Source of the DNA: Anaerolineales bacterium UBA6055
GTDB taxonomy: Bacteria; Chloroflexota; Anaerolineae; Aggregatilineales; Phototrophicaceae
NCBI GenBank assembly: GCA_002428985.1
Contig: DIYL01000047.1
Coordinates: 261,204-325,203 of the forward strand
Reading direction: 5' to 3'
Length of the DNA: 64,000 nt
The notes under the pieces are model-generated. The model did not search any database, was not told the origin of the DNA, and worked only from the letters and a program-made list of their open reading frames with translations. Shown here piece after piece: positions 38,056 through 48,043 of the stretch (position 1 is the stretch's first letter; the number at the start of each line of letters is the position of its first letter). The position numbers and the translations under genes were made by a program.

Positions 38056-38535
38056 TTACATCGGATACGCCGCAGAATATCCCAACGATTCCGCAATCAT
38101 CGTCAGTTGTCCGACGTGATACGCCTCATGAAAGTGAAAATACAAAAAACTCTGAAAAACACTATTCTCACCATATCCCGAATGTGCTTTTAGCTGTGCC
38201 TCGGTCATCACGGATAACCCATCAATAAGGCGTTCATGGGTTAGTGCAAATAAGGATTTCAACGCCGATAGCGATAAAACATCCGGTGCATCTTCTGTAA
38301 TCGGTTGACTGCCATTGCGATAGCGGGCACGTATTGAGTCATCCCAGACAGGCGCGGCATTTACTCGGCTTAAGGGGATAGACCGCGATGATACAATATG
38401 CCCCAACAACCAATTGATGCTATGTCCACCAGCTATGGGTTGCAGAAGGCTTTCTGCATGGGTGATGTCACATAATTGTAACTGTAGGGTGTCCGCTGTG
38501 TACTGGAAACTCTGTATGAGGGTTTGTGCATGCAT
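38056..38535 (-). CDS. DinB-like metal-dependent protein
   Basis: 159 residues with the DinB/YfiT four-helix bundle: His in SINWLLGHIVSSR, and the C-terminal pair in HFHEAYHVGQL, give the three-His metal site. Members include thiol transferases and uncharacterised stress proteins. It stands alone; a second, different DinB gene lies at 50289. Confidence 0.85.
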   Translation of the reverse strand: MHAQTLIQSFQYTADTLQLQLCDITHAESLLQPIAGGHSINWLLGHIVSSRSIPLSRVNAAPVWDDSIRARYRNGSQPITEDAPDVLSLSALKSLFALTHERLIDGLSVMTEAQLKAHSGYGENSVFQSFLYFHFHEAYHVGQLTMIAESLGYSAAYPM

Positions 38536-38695
38536 ATGCGCTCTTTGTCATGAATAATCAACTGTATGACTATTGATACAACTGCATCATGATGAGTCCT
38601 CAAATTTAAATAACCATAATTGACATTCGCATGAACGCCCATAGTTTGTCATAATAGGCGTATGAGGATTTGCACAACGGTGAGGAAATCAAACG

Positions 38696-40342
38696 ATGAT
38701 GCGACGACTAACAATAATGGGGCTGTTCACCTTCTTGACACTTGTGAGCAGTATAAGTATTTCGGCACAGGGACTCTGCGCACCTATTGTAGCGAATGCG
38801 CTGGCATTGACTGAGATCAACTGCGCGGGAATGCTCAATAATACGGCTTGTTATGGCAATAGTATGGTCACCACAACTTTTTATGATGACCTCTTAAATA
38901 CAACCGAATGGACACCGGGTAGTCAAAATAATATTAGTGACATCCAATTGATTGAAAGTAGTGTCGTATCACAAGATGGTGCCGAATGGGGCATCAGCTA
39001 TTTTCAGGTTGATCCGACCGACCTTGTTTTACCGCTCAATCAAGCGATTCGGGTGTTGGTGTTTGGTGACATGATTGTCGAGAATGTACCGTCAGTGGTT
39101 GCTGCAACGGGTGACTTTCCGGCGACAACTGGATTGAACAATACCCCGAGCGCATTAATGAATAATTTCTACTTTATAGGTAATGGGGATGGTCCCTGCC
39201 TCGAAGCGATGAATGCAATCGTTGTACAACCGCCACCCGAGACTGAAATTTCCTTGACAGTGAATAGCGTCCCAATGCGCTTGAGTGGGACAACTGTACT
39301 TGGGCAAACAACTGGTACGACTGATAACCCGATGTTTGTTGCTGCAATCGATGGCGATGTGATGCTTTATCCCAATACTGAACGCGCGATGCGTGTGAGT
39401 GGTGGCGAGGTCTCGATTGCTGTATTGTCATCTGAGTTAGATGCAGAGTCTCAACCGATTCTACAAGCACAGTCTGGATTGCCAATTACCGATGAGCTTG
39501 GGCAACCTCTGTTACGTCGTGTCCCGTTAACGGTATTTACCACACCGCTCCCATTAGAACCAACAGGTACGGATGTTTGGAGCCTTGATTATTATCAGAC
39601 GCTCACACAAATCCCGCCAGCATTACTCAATTACCCGATTACCGTAAGCGTGCCACCGCCAAGCGTCACCCGTGTTGAATGTACATTAGACATGAGTTAT
39701 AACGAAACATGGGAAGTCCGCAATATGCCACCCGATATTAATCAAATTATCTTCTTTGCGGATTTCGAGAATGCTGTACCACCACGCGATACCCTTAATA
39801 TCGTACAAAATCGCCCGACACAAACAGTTTTCGGTATCAATAACGCTGGACAACGGGTTGAGATACAACTACGCTTTGAAGCACCCTGCCCGATTCCGCC
39901 ATCACCAACACCACTTCCAACATTCACACCACTCCCAACCCTAACGCCGTTCCCAACAACTGTACCGATTGCAGTGCCAACGGGTGCCGGGACTGGTTTC
40001 CAATCACCGTCGATTATTGCAACACCGACCGATGCATTTACAACAACTGATGACCCGTTGTCATTAACAGCAACCGCCATCATCGCAGACTTAACATCCA
40101 CCGCACAACCACCTGTGAATGCGTTTGAATTAACTGCGACGGCATTCGTTACAGACCTGACAGCTACCGCATCCGGTGCGTCGTCAGACTCTGGCGGAAC
40201 TACAACCCATATTGTCGAAACAGGTGATACTGCGTTCGGTATTGCTCAACAATATGGCATCGGTTTAGATGAATTATTGGACGCCAATGGTATTGATAAT
40301 CCTGATCGGATTTTTGTCGGTCAGCAACTTATCATCCCATAA
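38696..40342 (+). CDS. Secreted protein with C-terminal LysM domain
   Basis: 548 residues. Signal peptide 1-24 (LFTFLTLVSSISISAQG). The bulk is beta-rich with no recognised domain, followed by a Pro/Thr-rich linker (PIPPSPTPLPTFTPLPTLTP) and a C-terminal LysM (THIVETGDTAFGIAQQYGIG, DELLDANGIDNPDRIFVGQQ). LysM binds peptidoglycan, so the protein should be held at the wall. GAGGAA precedes the tandem ATGs. One of four LysM proteins in this window. Confidence 0.85.
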   Translation: MMRRLTIMGLFTFLTLVSSISISAQGLCAPIVANALALTEINCAGMLNNTACYGNSMVTTTFYDDLLNTTEWTPGSQNNISDIQLIESSVVSQDGAEWGISYFQVDPTDLVLPLNQAIRVLVFGDMIVENVPSVVAATGDFPATTGLNNTPSALMNNFYFIGNGDGPCLEAMNAIVVQPPPETEISLTVNSVPMRLSGTTVLGQTTGTTDNPMFVAAIDGDVMLYPNTERAMRVSGGEVSIAVLSSELDAESQPILQAQSGLPITDELGQPLLRRVPLTVFTTPLPLEPTGTDVWSLDYYQTLTQIPPALLNYPITVSVPPPSVTRVECTLDMSYNETWEVRNMPPDINQIIFFADFENAVPPRDTLNIVQNRPTQTVFGINNAGQRVEIQLRFEAPCPIPPSPTPLPTFTPLPTLTPFPTTVPIAVPTGAGTGFQSPSIIATPTDAFTTTDDPLSLTATAIIADLTSTAQPPVNAFELTATAFVTDLTATASGASSDSGGTTTHIVETGDTAFGIAQQYGIGLDELLDANGIDNPDRIFVGQQLIIP

Positions 40343-40418
40343 AACTAGAGGTGATTCCTGTATGCAATCTTAGTTTGCAGGTGATGGATTTAAAAATATA
40401 TTAGGGAAACACATTGCT

Positions 40419-40466
40419 CCCCTTCTCCTAGCAACACGGTCGGGAGAAGGGGCTGGGGGATGAGGG
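40419..40466 (+). repeat. C-rich/G-rich hairpin repeat with TGAGG tail
   Basis: CCCCTTCTCC and GGGAGAAGGGG form a stem with GGGGGATGAGG after it; second copy of the element at 32340. It lies between convergent LysM and SDR genes and could end both transcripts. Confidence 0.5.
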
Positions 40467-40509
40467 TAGAAATGCTTGCGAATCTTCCCCCACACATCAC
40501 CAAAACAAA

Positions 40510-41268
40510 TTAACTCCGCAAATATGATGCACCGTTTACATCAATAATTGTGCCTGTCGCAAATTCTGCCCCTTCTGATGCGAGGAATACCGCAACATGG
40601 GCGACTTCTTCAGGTTTTGCAACGCGCCCTAATGGTGATTGATTGCGGATTTCTTCACCACGCGGTTGGGCGAGGATCTCTGCAGCCATATCCGTTTCGA
40701 CAAATCCGGGTGCAACCGTCCCGATGAAGATATTGTGAGGGGCGAGCAATTTCGCTAAGGATTGTCCCATGCTATTCATACCTGCTTTACTCGCACCATA
40801 AGCGGGTGCAGTTGGTTCACCCCGAAATGCACCACGCGAAGAAATATTCACGATGCGTCCGCCACCCTGTTTGATCATATGTTGTGCCGCGCAGTAAATC
40901 GTATTGGCAACACCAATTAAGTTGACATCTAATGTCTTACGGAAATTTGCTTGCCAATCGGCATAACTAATGTCGGTCAGGTTATGTTCGTCATAAATCC
41001 CCGCATTATTAACCAGAATATCAATTCGCCCGAGTTGCTCAACGACACTGTTGACCATCGTTTGGATGCCATCTGCGTCATCCATATTAGCTTGTATGAT
41101 GATATGTCCGTCGCCATCTAACATGCCTAATGTATCATTTGCTGCTGATTGATTACTGTTATAGTGCACAGCAATTGTCGCGCCTTTTTCAGCAAATTGT
41201 TTAGCGATCTCTCGCCCGATTCCGCGTGATGCCCCCGTGACCAAGACGATTTTGTTATTAAATTGCAT
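40510..41268 (-). CDS. Short-chain dehydrogenase, FabG-like
   Basis: 252 residues. It has TGASRGIGREIA (glycine motif), NNAGIYDE, and catalytic S...YGASKAG, ending VTGxxxxVNG-like FATGTIIDVNGASYLRS, all characteristic of 3-oxoacyl reductase-type SDRs. The residue after beta-2 (HYNSNQSA) suggests NADPH. The substrate is not determined by context. AAGGAAT lies upstream of the ATG on the minus strand. Confidence 0.9.
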   Translation of the reverse strand: MQFNNKIVLVTGASRGIGREIAKQFAEKGATIAVHYNSNQSAANDTLGMLDGDGHIIIQANMDDADGIQTMVNSVVEQLGRIDILVNNAGIYDEHNLTDISYADWQANFRKTLDVNLIGVANTIYCAAQHMIKQGGGRIVNISSRGAFRGEPTAPAYGASKAGMNSMGQSLAKLLAPHNIFIGTVAPGFVETDMAAEILAQPRGEEIRNQSPLGRVAKPEEVAHVAVFLASEGAEFATGTIIDVNGASYLRS

Positions 41269-41428
41269 AGGATGTATTCCTTGTGGTTCATGCCATTAAT
41301 GTAGAACATCATAACAGGCACTCACTTGCCTGTCATCATCCTAGACTAATCTAACTCCTATGATCATGACCCGCATACAAAACCGTTTCACCCTATAATT
41401 ACAACAATGACAACAACAGGAGAACACA

Positions 41429-43333
41429 ATGCGACGTTTTTTGATTTGGTTGACCGTTCTCGTTTTGGGAACAGTGACAGTCTATGGACAATCAGGCTGT
41501 GACATTGAACTTGAAGATTCGATATTGAGCATGATACAAGCACAACGCGCCGCCGATACTGGAGATACATTGACAGCTGTCGCAATTTTACAAGGCATAC
41601 AAGATAGCATCGATGGCATCACATCGGGGTGTGATAGTGTGCGATTTGATGAAACTTACACCGCAATTGATAATCAGATCAGCTTCCGTTATCCAGACGG
41701 TTGGCAGGTCAATACGGTCGAACGTGGCTTATTTTTTGTGACATCATCGAGTGCTGTCGCGAATGCTGTCGAAGGCGATTTGCCCGAAGACCTTGCTGTC
41801 GGCGATGGGGCAATTGCCTTACAAGTACAACCGACCGGACCCGGCACATTTAATGAAACAGTCGATGATATCATTGATGATATTCAAAGCGACCTGTCTA
41901 TTATCAGCAGTCAGGAAGATGAGATCATTCGTGGACGACGAACTGTGAGCTTTAATATTCGCATTAGTGATACGGTCAGCGGATATGTCACTTTTGTGGA
42001 TTATACATCGGAGGAAGACCCATCTGCTGTGATGCTATTACTCGGGCTTGCTAACACCCAAAGCCTACCAATTATCGAAGTCTACACAAAAACGCTTCGT
42101 GATTCGATTCAGTTCCCGCCGGGGCAATCACTCCGTGAAATTGGTACTCCAGCCGATTCATTAGCGTATAGCTCCATCATTAACATCGACGAAGATTATG
42201 ACCTAACTACCCCGATAATGATCACTTTATCGGTAGATGGCACACAATTAGCCTATGCCACTGGTGATGAATTGTGTATCGTGAGTATAAGTGATGGCGA
42301 TGAAACATGCGCCTCAATGCCTCCTGCGTTTGATAGCCGACCCCAATATCTTTATTGGTCGCCAGATGGACGATATATTGCCTTTCATCAAGATGTTTTG
42401 CGTTTCTTCCTTGAAGCTGACATTTGGATCTATGAGGTTGAAGAAGATAACTTCGTCAATCTGACGGATGATAGGACTGATTCATTCGGATTTACGGATA
42501 TTGAAGTTGAGACTTGGGTTGACCTAGCGATCACGTGGGGACCCGACAATAAAATATACGGCTTACGTGCTGTTCTTGACGCGCAGACAGATGGATTCCC
42601 AGATGCACAACATCTGATTATTCAGGTTGATCCTGAGACGGGGGAGACTGTCGTGCTACAAGATATTAGTGCATTTCTTGTGTTTGGTGATGTCGTTGAA
42701 GCAACGATACCAACATTAGACGGCGCATTGTCTGTATCACCAGATGCAAGTTTCATGGCATTATCCGCTCGCGCCTTTGACCGTGATAGTACAGCGTCAG
42801 GTATCTGGGTTATTGATCTTATTGGCGGGCAAGACCCTGTACAAGTGGCTACTCCACGAGACTATCAGCGTGGTTTTTCATCAGAACTGTTTGAAAATGA
42901 TTCGTCATTATTTGCAATGGGGTTAGCATGGGATGCGGATGGAACAGGGCTTTATCTCTATACAGTTGACCCGATACGTGGTGGCGGTTATTCGATGGTA
43001 CATCATTTGGATTTGCTCACCAATAATATTAGCACGCTCATGGATTTAACTGGCTTTACAGAGGATGAGTTATTCGATAGGGACGATACAACATTCCCAT
43101 CTCCATACTATTCGCCAATCTCAGCCACAATCGCACCAGATTACAGTGGTGTGGTTGTCATTCATGGTAATCGTGATGAAATAGCAGTTTCGTTATATAC
43201 ATTTGAAGATGGGTTTAGTGAACCGACGACATTATTTACCCATGATGAAAATATATTTGGTCCCGGTCTAGCACAGATAGGATTCAACGGTAACCTACTC
43301 ATTGGCGAATTCATAATACTCAATGATGAATAA
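41429..43333 (+). CDS. Secreted TolB-like beta-propeller protein
   Basis: 634 residues. Signal peptide 1-21 (FLIWLTVLVLGTVTVYGQ). Residues 70-230 form an alpha/beta region with the FRYPDGWQVNTVERGLFFVT pattern typical of DUF1795/PsbP-like folds. Residues 250-630 show repeated propeller strands (LYWSPDGRYIAFHQD, ALSVSPDASFMALSARAF, GLAWDADGTGLYLY) like TolB WD40-type blades. AACAGGAGAA precedes the ATG. A terminator follows 25 nt after the stop. Probably an extracytoplasmic protein; binding partner unknown. Confidence 0.82.
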   Translation: MRRFLIWLTVLVLGTVTVYGQSGCDIELEDSILSMIQAQRAADTGDTLTAVAILQGIQDSIDGITSGCDSVRFDETYTAIDNQISFRYPDGWQVNTVERGLFFVTSSSAVANAVEGDLPEDLAVGDGAIALQVQPTGPGTFNETVDDIIDDIQSDLSIISSQEDEIIRGRRTVSFNIRISDTVSGYVTFVDYTSEEDPSAVMLLLGLANTQSLPIIEVYTKTLRDSIQFPPGQSLREIGTPADSLAYSSIINIDEDYDLTTPIMITLSVDGTQLAYATGDELCIVSISDGDETCASMPPAFDSRPQYLYWSPDGRYIAFHQDVLRFFLEADIWIYEVEEDNFVNLTDDRTDSFGFTDIEVETWVDLAITWGPDNKIYGLRAVLDAQTDGFPDAQHLIIQVDPETGETVVLQDISAFLVFGDVVEATIPTLDGALSVSPDASFMALSARAFDRDSTASGIWVIDLIGGQDPVQVATPRDYQRGFSSELFENDSSLFAMGLAWDADGTGLYLYTVDPIRGGGYSMVHHLDLLTNNISTLMDLTGFTEDELFDRDDTTFPSPYYSPISATIAPDYSGVVVIHGNRDEIAVSLYTFEDGFSEPTTLFTHDENIFGPGLAQIGFNGNLLIGEFIILNDE

Positions 43334-43357
43334 CAACATTGGCAAATGATTCAATTC

Positions 43358-43387
43358 GGGCGATTTTTCTATAAGTCGCCCTTTTTG
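43358..43387 (+). terminator. Rho-independent terminator
   Basis: GGGCGA-TTTTTCTATAAG-TCGCCC followed by TTTTTG, 25 nt downstream of the TolB-like gene and facing the end of the convergent DUF6745 gene. Confidence 0.75.
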
Positions 43388-44365
43388 TTACGTCTCAATA
43401 TCAGGACGATACGCATCCGGTGAATCATAACCAAACGACCACGCTACACCTTCATGGGCTGTGCGGATGTGGGGCGGGACATACAAAAAATACTCTCGAT
43501 TCGTACTACTATCGCGCACTTTCACCGCGACAATCGGCTCATCCCCGTTCTCAAATTCGATGCGATATAAATCCCCATATGTATCGGATTGAACTTTGCT
43601 AAAGCCACCATCATGAATAAATTTATCTTGCCCGTAACGGTCGAGCATCACACGCGCGATTTCGATATTATCTGCTGATAAGATTTTATCAGGTGTGATT
43701 TTATGTGGTTGTGTGATGATCCATTCGGGTACGTTTACCCCATGCCACAAATAAATCCCCCATCCATCGGGATAAGCAATAGCATATCCATTGGGGTTAT
43801 GCGGACGTTTTTGTTCGTCTAAGTGCAATGTCGACGGTCGTTCACAAATATAACAGGTGTCATAGTAGGGTAACCACCATCCACTATGTTGTGCTACATA
43901 GGCTTCAGCACGTAAAACACTGGGTAGTGAAACACCAAATTCATGGATTAATACATCATGCAGGGCATACATAGCGACATAATGCTGACCATATCCCAAA
44001 CCAATCCGTCGCGTTTCGACATCCAACATCATCAGGACGGATCGACGAATGCCATCCCAGATGGAACTATCGAGTTGACCTTGTAATTCCGCTTTGATTT
44101 GTAACATAGTTGTGTCAGGTAAATCATCCGTCTTCATCTGAATCCATTTTTGAAGCTGATGTGATGGCATTGTTTTGATGATGGTATCGAACATCGCTTT
44201 GGGGGAATCGAACCATTTGATGGACGGTGTACGTAATCCATTACTTTGATAAAACTTTTGGATACCGTTCTCGGCTTTTAGTCGATTGGCTGGGGCAATC
44301 GATAGACCAATCTTGCGCCACTTATCAGCATAAGATCGAATTTTTTCGGGTTGAATTGAAAACAT
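43388..44365 (-). CDS. DUF6745-like protein
   Basis: I take ATG 44365 (MFSIQPEKIRSYADKWRKIG), giving 325 residues; a further upstream start is possible. Recognisable blocks: KWRKIGLSIAPANRLKAENG, WWLPYYDTCYICERP, AYPDGWGIYLWHGVNVPEWI, ARVMLDRYGQDKFI and VAWSFGYDSPDAYRPDIET. This matches the pattern I recall for DUF6745 proteins, which have no known function. Cytosolic, no signal peptide. It is divergent from the cupin gene. Confidence 0.78.
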   Translation of the reverse strand: MFSIQPEKIRSYADKWRKIGLSIAPANRLKAENGIQKFYQSNGLRTPSIKWFDSPKAMFDTIIKTMPSHQLQKWIQMKTDDLPDTTMLQIKAELQGQLDSSIWDGIRRSVLMMLDVETRRIGLGYGQHYVAMYALHDVLIHEFGVSLPSVLRAEAYVAQHSGWWLPYYDTCYICERPSTLHLDEQKRPHNPNGYAIAYPDGWGIYLWHGVNVPEWIITQPHKITPDKILSADNIEIARVMLDRYGQDKFIHDGGFSKVQSDTYGDLYRIEFENGDEPIVAVKVRDSSTNREYFLYVPPHIRTAHEGVAWSFGYDSPDAYRPDIET

Positions 44366-44526
44366 GATATATCCATCTGTTGATTGTTCCGTACACACAA
44401 CACCCAATTATAAACCAAGTCATGGAATGGCTCTACACGGATGATAAAATAACGTTACTATACAGTAAAAACGATGAAAGTAGATCAGATGACCGATCAA
44501 TCCGATACCCAACAAATAAGCGCTGC

Positions 44527-44838
44527 ATGGGACATCCCCAAATGGGCAGTGACCAAACGGAACGCTGGAACGAATTCTTTAGTATCCCGTCGATGAGTAT
44601 GGGTATCTATAAATTGAATGCGGGCGAACCCGATCCTCAATTACCCCATACCGAAGATGAAGCTTATTACATCGTCAGTGGTGTTGGCAAGATTCGTGTT
44701 GAAGATACAGTGTATGAGTGTAAAGCGGGTACAGTCGTATTTGTGCGTCGTCATGCTCACCATAAATTTTTTGACATCAGCGAGGATTTAACGATTCTTG
44801 TCTTTTTTGCACCAGCCGAAGGTAGCCTAGAATCGTAG
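44527..44838 (+). CDS. Cupin-domain protein
   Basis: About 103 residues from ATG 44527; the frame is open to 44380 but that N-terminus looks non-coding. The cupin barrel is clear: PHTEDEAYYIVSGVGKIRVE (cupin motif 1 with H and E metal ligands) and FVRRHAHHKFFDISEDLTIL (motif 2). Small single cupins bind metals and may act as isomerases or dioxygenases. In another frame an ATG at 44474 opens MKVDQMTDQSDTQQISAAWD and ends at 44593, inside the cupin; this may be the original N-terminus cut off by a frameshift (low confidence). Confidence 0.75.
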   Translation: MGHPQMGSDQTERWNEFFSIPSMSMGIYKLNAGEPDPQLPHTEDEAYYIVSGVGKIRVEDTVYECKAGTVVFVRRHAHHKFFDISEDLTILVFFAPAEGSLES

Positions 44839-44984
44839 AATTCCATAAATTGGGATAAGAGTTCTTAATGATTACAGTTCTGATATATCATCAGGATAAA
44901 CCTGTTTAGACACAACTAGCCCAACCTTGTTCAGTCTTATATAATGTGGCTATGGTTGAACTAACAATATGAGGGTGGCAATTG

Positions 44985-45884
44985 ATGACATATAAAGTTT
45001 TTCTACCACTGATGATATGTATGCTGACGCTTGTTGGATGTTATCGTCCAGCAGGTGAAGAATTCGAACAAGTTGATAGTCAAAGTGTTGAGTCACTTGT
45101 GACACCAACGATCGATCTATCCGTACTGACACCGACTACCGATGCAACCGATGATACAGCAGCACAAGCCGTTGAAACTGAATCCACAACTGACACTGGT
45201 GATGTTCAACCTACAAAAACCGAAGACCCTGCCGATGTCAACCCAACCGGTGTGTCTACAATCGAACCCACATCGGTCATCCCGGCGACAAATCCACCTG
45301 CAGTTGTACCCACAGCAACCAATCCAGTATTTTTGACTCCAGAACCTGCACCCGGGCAAGTAGAGCAACCGACAATTATTCCGCCGACGGCAACAGCAAC
45401 ACAGGATATTATTCCACCGACAGCTACCGAATTCGGTGCACCACCTGATGAACCGAGTGAATGTGTCTACGAAGTTGCCTCTGGTGATAATCTATTCCGT
45501 ATTGCTATTGATAACGGAACGACTGTAGAAGCCATCCAACAATTAAATAGTTTAGAGGGTGATGCCATTCAAGTTGGGCAATTTTTGACAATCCCCGGCT
45601 GTGTACCTGGTCAAACACAAGCAGACGATGATGAGGATACAACAACCGATCTTATTCCGACAGCGACCAGTCTCGCTGGTGGTAGCAGTATCGCGACTGT
45701 CGAGCCATTGGATAATGTGCCGATTGCTGGACAACAAATTCATGTCGTTGTATCGGGTGAAACATTAGGGTCGATTGCTAACCGGTATAATACGAGCATC
45801 AACGCGATTGTTGATCTCAATGGCTTAGACAACCCGAATTCTCTCTCGATTGGGCAAGAGTTGTTGATTCCTGCCAGCAATTAA
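44985..45884 (+). CDS. Lipoprotein with two LysM domains
   Basis: 299 residues from ATG 44985, eight bases after GAGGGTGG. Lipobox LVGC at about residue 18 (ICMLTLVGCYRPAG) predicts lipid anchoring. A long Thr/Pro/Asp linker (about 30-150) leads to LysM 1 (YEVASGDNLFRIAIDNGTTV, QVGQFLTIPG) and, after a second linker, LysM 2 at the C-terminus (VVVSGETLGSIANRYNTSIN). It links the membrane to peptidoglycan. A hairpin follows at 45900-45929. Confidence 0.88.
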   Translation: MTYKVFLPLMICMLTLVGCYRPAGEEFEQVDSQSVESLVTPTIDLSVLTPTTDATDDTAAQAVETESTTDTGDVQPTKTEDPADVNPTGVSTIEPTSVIPATNPPAVVPTATNPVFLTPEPAPGQVEQPTIIPPTATATQDIIPPTATEFGAPPDEPSECVYEVASGDNLFRIAIDNGTTVEAIQQLNSLEGDAIQVGQFLTIPGCVPGQTQADDDEDTTTDLIPTATSLAGGSSIATVEPLDNVPIAGQQIHVVVSGETLGSIANRYNTSINAIVDLNGLDNPNSLSIGQELLIPASN

Positions 45885-45899
45885 TTAGTCTATCGCATA

Positions 45900-45929
45900 G
45901 TAGGGAGTATGATGCGTTATGCTCCCTAC
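45900..45929 (+). terminator. Hairpin after LysM lipoprotein gene
   Basis: GTAGGGAG ... CTCCCTAC stem with a partly paired interior and no U-run; it begins 16 nt after the stop. It shares its GTAGGG/CCCTAC arms with the palindrome at 63099. Confidence 0.5.
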
Positions 45930-46019
45930 AAACACATCACCAAGACATTTGTAGGCGTCGTCTACAAAATAAGCACTGCTATAATGCTTTCGAACGAAAT
46001 ATAGAGGCATCCCCAACTG

Positions 46020-47375
46020 ATGGTAACCTATCCTGGCTTAATCGATGAACATACAACGCCACCAACCCCAACGGAGGGTTGGTTTGGTGGGCATATTATG
46101 CAATACCATGGCAATACACTGCCATTCCTACTGAATAATCTGCACGAATATGGAGGGATTGCGCATTTCCGCGTGTTTAAATATCACTTCTACCAAGTCA
46201 ATGACCCCGAACTAGTCGGACAAGTCTTGGTCAAGCAAGCAAAATATTTTCAAAAATCAGCTCTCTACAAAAAAGTCTTAGGTGAATATCTTGGCAATGG
46301 CTTGCTCATTAGTGATGGAGACTTCTGGAAACGGCAACGCAAACTAGCACAACCAGCCTTCCATACGGGACGGATTCATGCCTATGCCGAGACGATGGTC
46401 GATTATGCCCTCAAATTATGTGATCGCTGGCAAGATGGTGAAACGGTCAACATTGCCGAAGATATGATGCAACTGACGTTATTTATCGTCGCCAAGACCT
46501 TATTTAATGCGGATGTTCGTGACGAAGCCCATGAAGTTGGGGTAGCGTTGGATGTATTACTGCATCATGTAGCGGGCGCGTCGCGTAAGGTTGTGCGCTT
46601 CCCAGAATGGGTGCCGACTCCGGAAAAATTCCGCAAACAACAGGCTATCGAAACCCTCAATCACATCACGATGGACATCATCAATGAACGGCGATCGAGC
46701 GGAGAAGATACTGGCGATTTATTATCGATGCTTTTGATGGCGCAAGATGAGAACGGTGCGAGTATGACTGATGAAGAAGTCAGAAATGAGGCGCTCACAT
46801 TATTCCTTGCTGGGCACGAAACGACTGCCAATGCCCTCACATGGACGTTTTATTTGCTATCACAACACCCCGAAATCGAAGCGAAAGTCATCAACGAAAT
46901 CCGCACGCATCTAGGCGATCGTACACCAACACTCGCTGACTTGAAAAACTTGCTCTATACATTGATGGTCTTTAAAGAAGCGCTCCGTTTATATCCGCCA
47001 GCATGGGCATTTAGTCGGCAAGCGACCGAGGATGTGCAAATCGGCGAGTATATCATCCCGAAAAAATGGGATGTATTCATTGTGCCCTACGTCATCCACC
47101 GTGACCCGAATTTATGGCATGATCCCGAAACATTTGACCCTGAACGCTTCTCGCCGGAAAACGAAAAACACATCCCACGTTACGCTTATCTGCCGTTTGG
47201 TGGTGGTGCGCGGGTGTGCATTGGCAATAGCTTCGCCTTAATGGAGGGACATCTGGTGTTAGCGACAATTCTCGGGCGGTATAAACTGAATTTGATGCAA
47301 GATCACGTCGAACCAGAACCGCTGGTGACGCTCCGCCCAAAAGGTGGGCTCAAGATGCAGGTGGTGCAACGATGA
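46020..47375 (+). CDS. Cytochrome P450
   Basis: 451 residues, a full-length class with all marks: I-helix FLAGHETTANAL, K-helix E-x-x-R in FKEALRLYPPAW, PERF region (FDPERFSPENE) and heme loop FGGGARVCIG with the Cys ligand at residue 400. The FLAGHETTA sequence and the absence of a membrane anchor resemble soluble fatty-acid or terpene hydroxylases of the CYP102/CYP110-like kind. No reductase or ferredoxin is adjacent. The stop codon overlaps the start of the next gene by ATGA, so the two are translationally coupled. Confidence 0.95.
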   Translation: MVTYPGLIDEHTTPPTPTEGWFGGHIMQYHGNTLPFLLNNLHEYGGIAHFRVFKYHFYQVNDPELVGQVLVKQAKYFQKSALYKKVLGEYLGNGLLISDGDFWKRQRKLAQPAFHTGRIHAYAETMVDYALKLCDRWQDGETVNIAEDMMQLTLFIVAKTLFNADVRDEAHEVGVALDVLLHHVAGASRKVVRFPEWVPTPEKFRKQQAIETLNHITMDIINERRSSGEDTGDLLSMLLMAQDENGASMTDEEVRNEALTLFLAGHETTANALTWTFYLLSQHPEIEAKVINEIRTHLGDRTPTLADLKNLLYTLMVFKEALRLYPPAWAFSRQATEDVQIGEYIIPKKWDVFIVPYVIHRDPNLWHDPETFDPERFSPENEKHIPRYAYLPFGGGARVCIGNSFALMEGHLVLATILGRYKLNLMQDHVEPEPLVTLRPKGGLKMQVVQR

Positions 47376-48022
47376 ACACTAAGAAAAATCGGCAACCCTT
47401 TCTACGACGCGGATTTGTCATCAGTTGGATGATTGGCACGACGATGACATGGATTGTCGGCATGATACTCGCGTTCATTTTGATGGTTGGTGTTTTTATT
47501 ATGATGGCAGGTGGGGAAGATGTCTTATCAGAGACGACTGGTATGTCTATTATTCTCTATGTCTTGATTTTGCCAGCAGGGGTGATGATGGGACTTAGCC
47601 AGCAATCTACCCTCAAAGAACACCTCGGTTTAAATGTAAGCCACTGGTGGTGGGTCACAGCGCTTTCATGGTCGATCGGATTATTTTTGGCGGTCAATAT
47701 CGTCACAACCCTAGAGGCGATGCTCTTCCCGAACTTAGATGCACCGCAATGGTTCACTATCATCTGGATTACAATTGTGACCGCCGTACCAGCATACGCG
47801 CAATCGTGGTTGCTCAGTAAACATCTTTCCCAAACGTGGGTGTATGCGTTGGCAGGCATCGTCGCGGGGTTGATCTGTGGGGCGGTCTTGCGTGATCAAA
47901 CCATGAGCTTCTGGGTGTTTGCACCGATTATCTTTGGCGGATTATCGGCAACCGTCTTGATGTGGTTGACGTCACCAACAACCGGAAAAATGAGTGTGAC
48001 GGATAAGGTCAAACCTAACTAA
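47372..48022 (+). CDS. Membrane protein coupled to P450
   Basis: 216 residues with about six hydrophobic helices and a basic N-terminus (MNTKKNRQPFLRRGF). No family recognised. The four-base overlap (ATGA) with the P450 suggests that the two are made together; a role in substrate delivery or product export is only a guess. Confidence 0.75.
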   Translation: MNTKKNRQPFLRRGFVISWMIGTTMTWIVGMILAFILMVGVFIMMAGGEDVLSETTGMSIILYVLILPAGVMMGLSQQSTLKEHLGLNVSHWWWVTALSWSIGLFLAVNIVTTLEAMLFPNLDAPQWFTIIWITIVTAVPAYAQSWLLSKHLSQTWVYALAGIVAGLICGAVLRDQTMSFWVFAPIIFGGLSATVLMWLTSPTTGKMSVTDKVKPN

Positions 48023-48043
48023 GTTAGGGCGGAATAAAAAATC

